The notes below the pieces were generated by a model. That model was not told where the DNA came from. It saw only the letters and a list, made by a program, of their open reading frames with translations, and searched no databases. This document shows positions 49,344 through 61,426 of a stretch of 64,000 bases of DNA, in pieces. A program made the translations under genes and the position numbers. The DNA lies in NCBI RefSeq assembly GCF_028769735.1, contig NC_088173.1, forward strand, positions 24,678,038-24,742,037, written 5' to 3'. Every line of letters starts with the position of its first letter. Within the stretch, counting starts at the first letter, position 1. Source of the DNA: Zonotrichia leucophrys gambelii. Its lineage: Eukaryota > Chordata > Aves > Passeriformes > Passerellidae.

Positions 49344-49458
49344 CTTTATTTGGAAACTGCCCTGCCTCAACAACTCCCTCTTTGGCACCATCAAAGCCAT
49401 GAGATGTTATTTTGGTTTCAGAAAGTCCAAGTCCAACTGGTAATGAACATTTCAAGTC
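49344..49458 (-). CDS. ARFIP1: ARFIP1 coding exon (N-terminal region, residues 32-69)
   Basis: A 115-nt exon with acceptor ATATTTTCCAG ending at 49459 and strong donor AAAG then GTAAGTGC at 49343. It encodes DLKCSLPVGLGLSETKITS, HGFDGAKEGVVEAGQFPNK and one base of a Gly codon. It closely resembles the human segment DLKHSLPSGLGLSETQITS, part of the flexible N-terminal region before the amphipathic helix. Entry is phase 0 after the exon at 57450. Confidence 0.94.
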
Positions 49459-52400
49459 CTGGAAAATATATGCATAAAAATGGAAAGTTAAAGATTAAAA
49501 AAAAGCAATTAAAGTGACTCTAAAGTATTATAATACAGTTTCAACAGCTCTCAGACAAGCAATTCTGCCTTTAGCCTAGAAAGTCCTTGCTGGTATCACT
49601 GCCTTCTACGGGTATGCACAAATGCAACATAAATGAATGAGAAACAGTGTAAGTATAGCCTGAATATTTATTCTAGATATTTTTGTTATATTGATAACCA
49701 AGTAGAATGTCATGTCGTAGAGAAGCAGTTACCAAAAATGTGGCCAGAAGCATCATGTTATGTGGTCTGAAGCTGGTCTAAGCAGCTATGTCAGTTTAAT
49801 AAAGTGTCCAGTTAAAAACTGTCAGGGGTGCAGAATCATACAAGATTATCAAGCAGAAAACACTTTACAAACCAAAAATATGGAAGCAACTATCATAATG
49901 TTGAAGATTTAAAAAAATCACTAAGCAAGGAATAGCCCTAAAGTTCATAGCAGCCTCATTTCTTATGACTGGCACATAAAATCTTTTCAATATTTTACAT
50001 AGAAGTGACATCCAGAAAGGCATCATTTAAACAGCTTCTTTCTGAGCACCTAGTCTGCATCATAAGTGCTCAGAGCACAAAGCTGCCACTTACTTTTGTT
50101 TGCTTTTGAAATCCCTTCATTTAAAATTGCCTGAGATCACCTTGTTTAACTTTTGAGTGCTGGATCAAGTATTTCAACCACCTCCCAGGTAACCAAAGTC
50201 TTCACTGAAACCCAGCACAGGCCTAAGAAAGACCCCACACACCACAGCTCACGTATCATCCTACTGCTCATTTTTGCTGTCTTATCTACCTCTACAAAAA
50301 ACCTCCCCACAGGTTTACTGGACTATATTGCCAGTGATCTAACTGAAGTTTAAGCCTCTGGTGTTATGCAATTAGACATAGTACTTTAAAAAAGTTCAGG
50401 TTTTAAAGCAATTTAAAACCATTTATTGATTAAAGTAAAAAGTGAGTGAAAAAGTACTATGAAAGCAAAAGCAAAAAGGTAAAATGTAGCAGCATGTGGC
50501 TACAGTGACAACACAAAAAAATAAAAGCATCAAGAAATCAGAAAACTGTCAATGTCTGGAGTCAGGTACAATTTTGCATCCCCTCTGCTTCCAAACAGAG
50601 GTAAAAATGGGGAAAGTATCGAGGACCACCAGAGAAAAGCTATACATAACTCAAAGATGTCTGTGTCCAGACATGGATAGTAACTGTGTGTGATCCATGT
50701 AATGCTTCTAATTACAAAGAAATCACAGCCTTTAAAATCAAATCCATGTTTGACCTATAATTGCCGTCACTCAATCCGCAAACCAGGACCAAATTAGTGC
50801 ATAAGAATGATGCTGATGCTGCCTAGAGGCTCAGATTGTCAAGAAGTAGTTTTGGATCACATCTCCCCAGATTTATTTTGATGTCTTCAGTTTAGGACAA
50901 ACCCCTGGGAAGAGGAAACAGGAAGAACTACAAATATATGAATTCCAGCAAAATAATTTTTCCATGTGAATTCCAGAAATTTCACCAACATCAAAAACCC
51001 AGCATGTTACTGCAAAGAGTAGCCAGTTCCTACTGCCAAACTTTCACTGACATGAACAGACTATGTGATAATAGAGCATGCCATATCTGTGTACCTGAAG
51101 CATCATACCAAAAAAAAAGAAAAAGAAACAGCATGAAAAACAAATAGTAGTCACATGCAGAACCTGATCTCCCAAGTTAAGCATGTCAGAACTTCAGATT
51201 TGTACTGTTTTCAGTCTTCACAACTGACTTAACACTGCCACTTCCATTTAAGTACTTGCAGTAGGTGGTATGCTGGAAAGCCTTTGCTTCAACTTAGTTT
51301 AGCTAATAGAGATCATTTAACTCAAAATGTAGCAAGTTACTAGAAGCTGAAAAAGCAGAAAGACTTGAAAAAGGATAACCAGATGGCAGAGAAGATGCAC
51401 TGATTTCAAAAAAAGGACATGGCATGAATTATTTTTTTCCTGAAGGCACCCTGGCGTGATGTGCAGTTTTCAGAAATATCCAAACCTGAAGCCAAACAAC
51501 TGTAGACAGCCAACCTGCTTAAGCACGTTTGCAATAGGAATCTAAGCAATCATCTGCATTTAAGATGAAAATGCAGAACAGCTGCTTTGTAAAGACAAAA
51601 GTTTGTATTTAAACCTAAGCAACTGCACTACTTCCGTACACTCAGCGTAATTCTAACCTGAAGTTAAACACAAGATGAACAAACTACAGAATTAAATAAA
51701 TCAAAATACTACAATGCATCCATCTCTTAAATAAAAACTTGGTATTTGGAATATGAAAATTTTAAAGATCTACAATTGTGCATATATATACCAGAATTTT
51801 TACATGAATCTATATACATATATATATATGTATACAAACACATATTTGTTTGAAGAGATCTACTTTTTTCCCATTGTCAAAAAGGCAAAGTTCAATTTAA
51901 AGAAAGGCAAAGTTCAATTCAAACCCCTTTTTAAACACCTATAAACCAGTTCAAATGCATCTTTGTGAAGAATGATATTCTTACATACAAATTTAAAAGA
52001 AAATTTTACCATTTGTTGATTAACACATGACCAGAATTGACAAAAAGTCAGTGATTATCAAAACAAGACCTTTTCGTTGTTTACAAACATGCAAGTTACT
52101 GTTCAGGGGAGACACATTGCTGCATGTAAACCAAAAGTTTTAATGTCATTCTTGCAACTGATTGTGCTTGCTTTTCTTTTCTTTACACAAGTATAGATAA
52201 ACAAAAAAGCTACCAAAAATCTGTATTCAAACTGACAAAACAGTTTATCCCTTCAATAACTTACAAAGGGGGATAATTTAGAAACACTGTATAAAATGTC
52301 ACATTCAAGGGAAGGTAAGAGTGTACTTAATGTTTGAATGGTAAGAAGGCAGCACAAATAGCTTTTGTTTTTTGTTCCCACTAAATGTAAGTTAGGCACT

Positions 52401-52974
52401 TACAAGACAGGAAGTGAGGACAGATTCCCCTACTACCATAGAATGATTATATTTTGGTAATGTATTGCTCTTCCAGCTAAGTTTAAGACTTACCCCCTTC
52501 TTTGTATAAGGTAAATTCAAGTCTTTAAAATTGATCAAGATTTATTGATGCATGGCAAACCTACAAATCTATAGGATCACCATCACCAACAAACAAATAG
52601 AAAAATGCTTCATTAATAATTTTCATTTGTATGAGGCTGAAATCATGTTTATGCATTTATCACCTAGCAAAAGCATTTTAATTTTTTAAGGCCACTGAGA
52701 CCCAGAGCTAGAGGTATATAAAAACCACAACTCAGAAGATTCCCAAGTTAAAAGACTGCATTACCTACTCCATTCTCATTTAGGAAGAAGCAAAAGCATG
52801 AAATATGGCTGAACAGAGTATGTGCACTACCTTAATTAGCTCTAGTCAAGACTATTCAAACCCGTATGTCATAGAATATTTAAGCCATTTTAACCATTTG
52901 TTAAAATCCCATTTTAATGACTTCAAATCACTGTATTAAACGAAATATATTTTAGTCAGGTTAGCCTTATTTAC

Positions 52975-53004
52975 ACAACTCTATTATACAGATAATAGAG
53001 TTGT
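52975..53004. repeat. perfect 13-bp inverted repeat, 4-nt loop
   Basis: ACAACTCTATTAT, loop ACAG, then the exact reverse complement. Intronic; function unknown. Confidence 0.93.
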
Positions 53005-54639
53005 TTGATGAACCAGTATGAATTTTTGACATAGCAGTCCTGTTGAGACAGCAGACACAGCAAAGAAGTCATTCAGAATGCATGTTCATGAAGGAATGTT
53101 GGCTGAATTACCAGACTATTTCCAAAATGATACTTCCCAGTCATGCTATCCATAATAATCTAAAATGAAGAGGGGAAAGACAAGAACTGTATTGTTTCTC
53201 CAACAGCAGAAACCAACCCAGCCAAAACTTAATTTATAGAAACTTACTTAACTAAGGAGCAACTAAGGAAACAACACTGGATTAATTTCTAAGTTTTACT
53301 ACTCCACTAGTGATGCATCACTAAACATTAACTTCTGCTTAATACCAACAGGAGGTGTGACAGATAGTTGTACTTGCCTTTAATACCTTGAATTAAGGTG
53401 TTCTTAAAACCTCACACCAATGGCTGGTTCAACAGTGGAACAACTAGTATCAGACCAATCACATGCTTGCTTGTTTTTAATGGTGGATAACATTTTAAAT
53501 AAAACTACTCAAGTTGACTTCAGGAAAAATTTACAACATATCTATCTGATTGTAAAGTGTGATTACAAGCCCTATGGAACAAAAGGTTATGCAGACAGAC
53601 ATAATGTCTATACAGTAAGATACACGGGCTCTGAACTTTAACTTCTTATCAAAATCACGTGCAAGTAGAGTTACTCATATACATTCAGCAGCTTCTTTTT
53701 CTCTTTGCCCCATTACATCACTCAGTTCCTGTTTTCCATTAATTGAGACACTAGATCCTCACATCAGAATAAATTCAACATAAATAAATGGGAGAAGACC
53801 TGAAGGCTTTAATCTTTGATGAAGTGGCAAATAACAGACTAACACATTTCTTCTATTCTCCAATACACTGCTCTTCAACAAGAAGACCTTTTCTACTACA
53901 TCCTTTTGATTTACCTAATGCCATACTACAATCCTGTTTTAATTTCCCTCCCACTCTCATCATTAACAGACATATTTTTGGTTTTTCAGACTGTATGAAG
54001 AACATGTGACTTTTTTATCTCCTCAAACCAGTTTTCTAGAACAGACACAGCTCTAGAAATATATTTTAAATCAGTCCTACATTAATTAAACTAAAATTAC
54101 CCTGAGTAAAAATCTAACTATGTCAGTCAACATAGCAAAACCTAAGAGATTAACTCAGATATTGCAGGCAGAATGTGAGTGACAAGGCTAGCATTTTTTT
54201 CAGAAGGCAAAAAACAAGAGAATTGACCTTATCTATTTGTGCAGTCTAGCAATAAAATTACAGAACAAGACCGTGAACACATGCACTCAGATTCATCAGA
54301 TCCCAGATCTTATTTCGTAATTCCAGTAAGACAAATTGAAGACACACAACGAAGTTCATTATCTTTTTTCATCCTGTAGTTTATTACTGGTTTTATATGC
54401 ATGCTTAACTATGATTTTGTTCCCATGAAAGTACAATAAGAACCAGGAGGAGAGCCAGTAACAAAAATTAGATTAAACAAATTCAGGCTCAAACTGATAA
54501 GAATACCATGTAGATTTTGTGCAATACTTTAAACATAATAAATTGCTTACAGATGCTTGAATATCTTTACAGGCAGATCAAATGTTTTTTGAAAAATTTA
54601 GTTTATACCTATGCAGCTCTCACACTATATGGCATGCTT

Positions 54640-54735
54640 TTGTATATAGGAATAATATACTTGAATATAGTAATAATATAGAATATATTATAGATATAGT
54701 GTATTATATATACTTGAATATAGCAATAATATACT
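54640..54735. repeat. AT-rich imperfect tandem repeat
   Basis: The string ataatatacttgaatatag and variants recur around 54652 and 54694-54730 in a stretch made almost only of A and T. Confidence 0.75.
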
Positions 54736-56828
54736 TCCCTCACTCCTTCCTACTGCCCTCAGCTTCCAATACCCCCAGTCACATTAAAACACCACTATGC
54801 TAATCACATAATTCCAGCAGTCCAAAACTGGGCTCTGGAAGTCAGGGATAATTGAAGTAAAACAAGTGAATAATATAAACTAGCCAGACTTTTTGTACAT
54901 TGGGCTTTCTAATACAAAGTAATAAGAAAAACTTTCTATTAGGAAATGCCGGAGTGTTCTGTCTCACAAATACCCAAACAATAGCAAACAGTTCCATACA
55001 TCAAGTTCTTAAAGCTCAAGTGAGATCTAACAGAGCTTGGGGAGTTAAAAACCACTATGTGAAGCTGTTCTGTACTGAAAGAATGTTAGATATTCGATCC
55101 AGTGACGACTGAAGCTACAGCTTTTTTCAGTAAAAGAGTTTCCATCCTTCATATGGGCAGGACAAAACTTGTCTGAATTCCACAGGCATGTCCTATTAGA
55201 GAATTAGAATGTAGCAGCATATTTCTGACTGAGATTTTACAGTTAGGAAAACACTTAAGTTACCTTTTAAATAAGTATTATACCAAGAAGATGCATCAAT
55301 TAATGCTATGTCACATTCCCACAAAAATGGAACTAACAATCTTCCTTCTGAAGTGACATTATGACAATCTATGCTGTCTGAAGTTCTGCAAAACTAATGG
55401 CATCCTTCTTTAAAGAAGGAGCAACCCTACTTGTCATTTTCAGGTAAATACATTTGCTCTGCACTGCCTCACAAAATGAAATACTTCTCATGCTTGAATG
55501 CATATTAATACTGCATTTGGTGAAACACAAATGTGCCTTTTCATGCCTGAGCAGCTTATGGACGAGGTCTCATGGAAGTGCCAAACAGAATACACTTTTA
55601 GAGGAAAGTGCAGTTTTTTAATCAAAGAATTCTAAAGAAAAGATTCTACAAATACCTCTTCACTTAAAAATATGCACAAAGCTGCTCAAGTCTTGGTGGC
55701 AAAACAGCTGCAGCAGACTAAAAAGTACAGAACAAGTAGTATTTTGTTCTTTACATCTGAATTGTACAGCATCGAGATAACTATTTCCCTGCTCATACAA
55801 ATAAGGAAGCAGGAAATTAAAGTAACTTTGTTCCCCAACTTCCCAAGAAGGTGCAATCAAAATCAGCACACTGGAGTGCTCTAAACTCTACTGTGGTCAC
55901 ATGCTCTTACTGACCACTGTGGTAACAGTACAAATTAGAGTGGTCAGGATTTCTTGTCCCTTTCTCAATTGACTTCATAAAAATCAGTACTTGGCTTATC
56001 ATTTCCATAAATTGTAGGAAAAAAGACCCCAAAATTCTTGTGGTGCAGTGCATATTGCTTTAGGTTAAAGCAAAAAATTACCTGGCAAGGAAAAAAAGAG
56101 AAAGCATGGCATTAAGCATTAGAAATAACAAACATGAAGCAAGATGAATAGAAGCTAAATATTAGAATTTGAGACTAACAGATTAGTAAACAGACCTAGA
56201 TGTTAATTCCAAGAAGTTTATTTTCTTTGTTTTGTTTATAAGAAGCCTTGATTATCACATATTCTGACTTCAGGTCACACATGCAGGTGTGAACTTGTAC
56301 AAGACGGTTCAAAAAAATAATTGAAGTGCACTTCTTCATTGATCTCAGAATAAGCACTGCGAAAATAATTACAGCAAGTTCAAATATGCTTGCAGAGTAC
56401 AGGTTTTTCTGCAATTTGACCAAAGATTTGACCCATTTTTGTCAAAGTAAAAGTTTCAAAATAAAGTTGACTCCAAGCCAGCAAAACGATTAGCATGCAG
56501 GAAAAATCTACTCCAACTTTCACATATGGCCATAGACAAAAACCACCTTAAAATTCCAGCTTTACATTTTGCCTGAGCACAGACCCTAATGCAGTCACCA
56601 AGAGTGCAAGTTCCATTTGCTGTACACAAGTGTTGCATGCCCTGCACTGTGGAAGAATCACTACGTAAGGAAAAGGTAACTTAGACAGCAGTCAAGTCAC
56701 AGCAGCAGCAAGATCATCAAGCTTCAAATTACTAAGTCTGTTTCCCCGCTTTGAAGTGAACCCAAACTCCTTACCACTTCAAGATGCATTTCCCAAGCTG
56801 GTCTCCCTAAACATACATCTTCACAGAA

Positions 56829-56845
56829 ATGTATGTATGTATGTA
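56829..56845. repeat. (ATGT)4 short tandem repeat
   Basis: Four ATGT units in an ARFIP1 intron. Confidence 0.85.
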
Positions 56846-57153
56846 GTTTTAGCTTTATTTCATTAAGCACTGTACTAACTTTTACATTATGTCACTGGTA
56901 GATCTTAGTTGAACAACAAACCTTATGAAGGTTCCCCCCGCTAATCAGCATTTTAGTAAAACAGAATAAAATGCTGAAGTTCTGCTTAGTATTTCTTTTA
57001 AGAATAATTCTGCATTGCAAGTCAGTATGGAACTGTTAAGACTTAAGAGCTTTTTTTAAAACCTAAGCCTCAGCAGATATTTAGTAAACGTGGACAATTC
57101 CAAAGGAAAATCCAAATAAAAGGAGCCCGACCCCAAATTCCACGGGCTGTGTC

Positions 57154-57170
57154 CCAGCGCCCTCTGCTGG
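57154..57170 (-). promoter_or_regulatory. consensus-like CTCF binding motif
   Basis: On the minus strand the sequence is CCAGCAGAGGGCGCTGG, which fits the vertebrate CTCF core (CCASYAGRKGGCRSY) at every position. It sits in a GC-rich patch (about 57122-57255) within AT-rich intron, 280 bp inside the ARFIP1 intron. CTCF sites act in chromatin loop anchoring and insulation. Occupancy cannot be judged from sequence. Confidence 0.65.
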
Positions 57171-57449
57171 ACGCCCGGGCCCGAGCAGAACGGATCGTTC
57201 ACCGGCACCGGGCGGAGGGGGAAGAACTCGGCCCCTGCCACCACGAACGTGCCTTTCGCACAAACACAGGTCATTGCAATATGCGACCACACTGTGTTAG
57301 TTCAACTCTTGTAATTATCTATGAGCTTCAAAGGCGTTTCTGCAGTAAACCTCCAGAAAACTACGTCAAGTGAAGACTGCTATGCACTGAATTGTAACTT
57401 CAGCATTTCTGATAATGGTACCATAATAGACAGCAAAGAAAATTCTGAC

Positions 57450-57542
57450 CCTGTTAAAGCTGTGTTCATGAGAATCTTCCAGCTGTCCATTGCTAGTCAC
57501 AGGAATTTCTGCCGCTGAATTTTTGGGAGATTCTTGAGCCAT
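57450..57542 (-). CDS. ARFIP1: ARFIP1 exon with the canonical start codon (residues 1-31)
   Basis: The minus strand gives CTTTTTACAG ending at 57552, nine bases of leader (GGAAGTGCA), then ATG at 57542 and 31 codons starting MAQESPKNSAAEIPVTSNG and ending EHSFNR. The start is the known arfaptin-1 N-terminus. The donor at 57449 is GTCAGA, weak at position +3, but the next exon continues in frame with DLKCSLP as in human DLKHSLP. The leader before the ATG is open in frame, leaving room for an N-terminal extension from the upstream exon at 61347-61426. Joined through the eight exons the protein is 374 residues against 373 in human. Confidence 0.95.
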
Positions 57543-57551
57543 TGCACTTCC

Positions 57552-60500
57552 CTGTAAAAAGAAACAGGTTAGCATTTGTCTTACATTTTCAATAAGTAAT
57601 CCATATGAAAATATTTGATGTATGGGTTTCATAACAGTTGATTTTATTTCAAACTCTGACTGGAAATACTCTGATATACTCAGTCTGTATATGTTTATTT
57701 AATCACATCATTGAATCACAGTAATATTCTAGCACAGCTCAGTCAGAAGTTATTTAAAGTTTCCAGAGCTAAGTGCAAAGGAAAACGAAAATTTAATCCA
57801 TTGGCATTGGGGGAGTAAGACACAAATGAGGCATGGGCTCAGACAAATGTTTTACACACACACTGGAGCCTGAGATCTCCAATTATAATGAGCTTGGCTA
57901 AAAAAATTGCACTAGCAATTAATAAACAATAAATACTAGAGAAGAGCAATACATTTAATTACGTGTTACAAGAAAAGCAATGATTCCAAATTTTAAAATA
58001 GTTTCAGCTGCTTATTATTTTACCATAATATAGTGCCACCTTCTGACTAAACTGTTGCTATGCAACTCTCATGAAAAAGGGCCCAAAAGTACCAAGAGAA
58101 TTCAGGACTCAAAGTTAGTTTCAAATGCAGCTGCATCACGAACAGCAGCAGCAGCTGTGTTTCAAGTACACTGCTTTCAAGTACCACCTAAGGTATAGCC
58201 TTGCAGAGACATTCCCAGCAGAACTGCACATCATTTACAAGCACCTGAAGAGAGAATGGCAGCTTAACACTCCAAAATTAAGAGGAAGTGAAAATTTCAT
58301 CCCTTTGAAAAAGCTGTTCCTAACTCTGCAAGGCAGCTTCACCAGTCATCTAAAGTGTAAACAGAAGAAAAATCAACATACAACCAAGGCAGTGCTTGTT
58401 CACTTACATAAAAGTTGTCTCAAGCCCTCAAACCAGCCCGTACACCTGTGCTAGACTGGCAAGACAAGGCGTACCATCAACAGGTACTTGAGAGTAGGTA
58501 CCCTTATACCCATAAAGCTCTTAAATCATCAAACTGAACCAGCTCTTTTCAGCCCAAGGGTCAGGAAGAGGCACAGCCTGAGATCAGGATCTGAAGTACC
58601 ATCAGCTTCTCCTACCACACGTGAAGCTTTACAGAGTATGAATATAACACAAAGATTTTACTGGTACTTACTGAGCATCACTTGCATCATTCTTAACTGG
58701 AACTTCTGTCATACCCCATATTTCTTCCACTTTCACATATCACCACTTCAATTACATTTGTGAGCCTGATTTCCTTTATTAGTCTTGAGGCTTCTCAGGA
58801 TTTTTTCTAACTAGTCACTGTTTGTAGGCTCCATTAAATGTGCTTCTACTGAAGCACACCAAAAGGTCTATGCTTATTTTAGGAGTACTTTTAAAAGAGT
58901 AATTTGTTCCATTTAATAGAATATAGACTATCTCAAGTTGTAAGGGACCAACAAGGACCATCAAGCCCAACTCCCTGCTCCTCACAGAGAGCTGCTATAC
59001 AACAACATCAGACTAGATGCCCTAGTTACCTGCCACATCACATTTTGATTTGGGAAATCTGTCCAATAGCTCAAGTTTCTTAAGCTTGCTCTACATCTCA
59101 TATGTGCTTCATTAAGCTCTAAGGCTGCTAGGAACTACACTTCTACTTGATACGGTCAACTGAGGTATTTTTCAAAACGCTTGGCCTGTCACAGCTACTT
59201 GCATAATACAGAGGCATTAGCATAGGCCACGTTCAGTTCACAGCTACTTTTGTTCCTCTTTCCACAAATTATCAGATAACACAGTTCAAAGGGAAAGTCC
59301 TCTTCTATCAAGGGGCACTTTGCTAGGGATCGTAAACAAAACTACATCTCTAATAAAAGGAAAAACACCTTGACTTAGGTGCTTCTCAATAAGAATCTAA
59401 AATAATTTTGCAAATATTGACATTGATATATTTTTATGCTTTTATTCAGAGATACACATGCTCAAAGCACATGCACACATCTCTAATAAATACATATATT
59501 AGGAAACAAAAATTCATCAGCTTCTCTGGAAAACTAGAAGCAATTCACCTTTTTTTTTGCATTCCTACTTGAGTCAGACCTATGTATCTAGTTCAGAGAA
59601 AGCAAAAAATTTACTTGTTAATGTCAGTTCCATGCTACTTTTGAACTACAACAACTTCCCATTGCTGAAAACGGGACATTTCACCACTCTACTGTCCATT
59701 CTCTACTGTGAGCCACACAGTGCCTCACTTTCCCAGCACTCACTTGACTACAGACACCACACACAACTCACTAGCCTGGCAATAGACCTCTTCACCAGGT
59801 TAATTTTCCAGCTTCGGTGAGCTGAATCAGTTTGCAATGAGGTCAGACAAGCACCCAAGCCTTGAAATGAGCAGCTGAAAAGGGGAAGTGCGATAAACTG
59901 CTAATTTAACTCAGACATAACAAGAAACCATCATCTCTATTTTAGTTAACAGTTTAAGCTTGCACTGCTGTCAAGAACCACTCCTTGCCCTTTTCCGCCA
60001 GCAGCTTTCACCATCCCTTCAGCTCCTTCCTGAGCCAGAGCAATGTATTTGCACAGCAAACAAGATTCCGGAAACACTGCAGATCAAAATAAAGTGACCT
60101 GTGCTCAGAAAGAGGATGGGTCATTTTTCCACTCCCATCAAGTCTCCCAAGCAGGCACACCTCCAACACTTGCACCTCTGAAACAGAGCAGGCAGTAATG
60201 CAGTGAAGAAGCCACTGAGAATGGAGGACTGCCCACAGCACCAGAGTGCAGCACCTCAAAATACTCTGACTATAGGCTACCGCCAAATCCAGCAGCCACT
60301 TCTCTTTACCTCTGGATGTGCGTTCCTGTAACTCCACACAACCAGGGTAAGGTTATTGATCTGAGAGAAAACTAAACCACCACACCACAGCACCATTTCT
60401 GCTGAAATAAGGAGTATGATTGCTGAATCAAGTGTCTCTTTGGCAAGTGTAGCCCACAATAGACTTAAACTAAGCATACAAAGAAATTGATTCCTCAGAA

Positions 60501-61346
60501 GAAAGTTTATCATATGTATAAACAACCTGAAATAAATCTAAATAAGTTCCTAAATTTGTATTGATGCATTAGACATTAATTAGACTAGAGGAAAATATTG
60601 CATTTCAGATGCATGTTTTATTTTGAAAAAATAGAATGTCCTTCGGTAACAATCTATGTTTTCTTTGTACATCTATGTTTACAAATATCAGATCTGGAAA
60701 TACACTAAAGAGAAACATTATTCTGTTTTTACTGAAAGTTTAAAAACAATTCACTGTCACTAAAACTCCAATAGTGATAAAGTCAGCATTACTTGTTTTC
60801 ATTTTTACTCTAGAACAGTCAGGAAAATGTTGACCCTATCTTTCTGAAAGAGCATCCCAAACACACCTGATTAGCTAAATAATATTGGGAACCTTAGGAA
60901 TTTGTTCATAATTCAAATCTGTCACAGACTTCTCCATAGAGAAGGTGAAAACTGTATCTGCTCTCAGAGAAAAAAGATTCAGTCCTTCTGCAGTAGATAA
61001 AACACCTTGTTACAGTGAGGTTACACAAAGATTGATGCCTTTAAATACCAACCCTTTCTTCCTGCAATACTCACACATTTCAGATTCTACCATTCCTAAA
61101 TCTATTCCATTTACAAAACAAATACTGCAGCACAGCAACAGGCTACTGGCTGAAGTAATCCTTTGCTATGAATTCATTGGACTGTTATTAATGGTGTCTC
61201 AAAACCAACCCCACCCATTCAAGATGCTGCGCATGAACTCGTATCCCCATACTAACAACACTGTGCTATGTAAAGCAGAATTTTTGGGAATCTGAAACTT
61301 GTTAGGATTGGTTGATTTTACACTAATATAACTATCACCCAATCAC
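57552..61346 (-). other. ARFIP1: ARFIP1 intron, about 3.8 kb
   Basis: Between the candidate upstream exon (donor GTGATT at 61346) and the MAQESPK exon. It contains a CR1 3'-end fragment at about 58915-59035 and a second weaker CTCF-like string at 58032-58046. Otherwise nothing is recognised. Confidence 0.7.
58915..59035 (-). mobile_element. CR1-type LINE 3'-end fragment
   Basis: About 120 bp resembling the CR1 3' terminus in reverse: a GAATATAGACTATCTCAAGTTG start, GGGACCAACAAGGACCATCA and AGCCCAACTCCCTGCTCCTC, ending near CATCAGACTAGATGCCCTAG. It is more diverged and much shorter than the copy at 43618 and has the same orientation. Confidence 0.75.
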
Positions 61347-61426
61347 CTCACAGCCAGACTGGATCTCTTCTGCAGATGGATGAGACTCATCAAGTGTTGT
61401 GGATTCACTGTTGTGTTCTGACATAC
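61347..61426 (-). CDS. ARFIP1: candidate upstream ARFIP1 coding exon (N-terminal extension)
   Basis: The minus strand has GGTTTTCAG ending at 61427, then GT and ATG at 61424, followed by 26 open codons (MSEHNSESTT, DESHPSAEEIQSGCE) and the donor GAG then GTGATTGG at 61346. Joined to the next exon it reads on in frame through GSA into MAQESPKN. The stretch is acidic and Ser/Thr-rich, like a disordered N-terminus. If real, it adds 29 residues. Alternatives are a purely 5'-UTR exon, or chance: the acceptor is also a donor-like CAGGTATGT, so it could instead be a recursive splice site. Confidence 0.5.

Larger units (their letters stand above)
49459..57449 (-). other. ARFIP1: ARFIP1 intron, about 8.0 kb
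   Basis: A long AT-rich intron. It contains AT simple repeats at about 51800-51835 and 54640-54735, a 13-bp inverted repeat at 52975-53004, an ATGT tetranucleotide run at 56829-56845, and a GC-rich island of about 130 bp with a CTCF-like motif at 57154-57170. No further exon is recognised. The plus-strand frame at 53420-53641 has no family I know. Confidence 0.85.

Noticed and set aside
57056..57373. GC-rich patch as the ARFIP1 promoter CpG island
   Set aside because: It lies downstream of the start-codon exon, is only about 130 bp, and is far smaller than the island at 18.77-19.85 kb.
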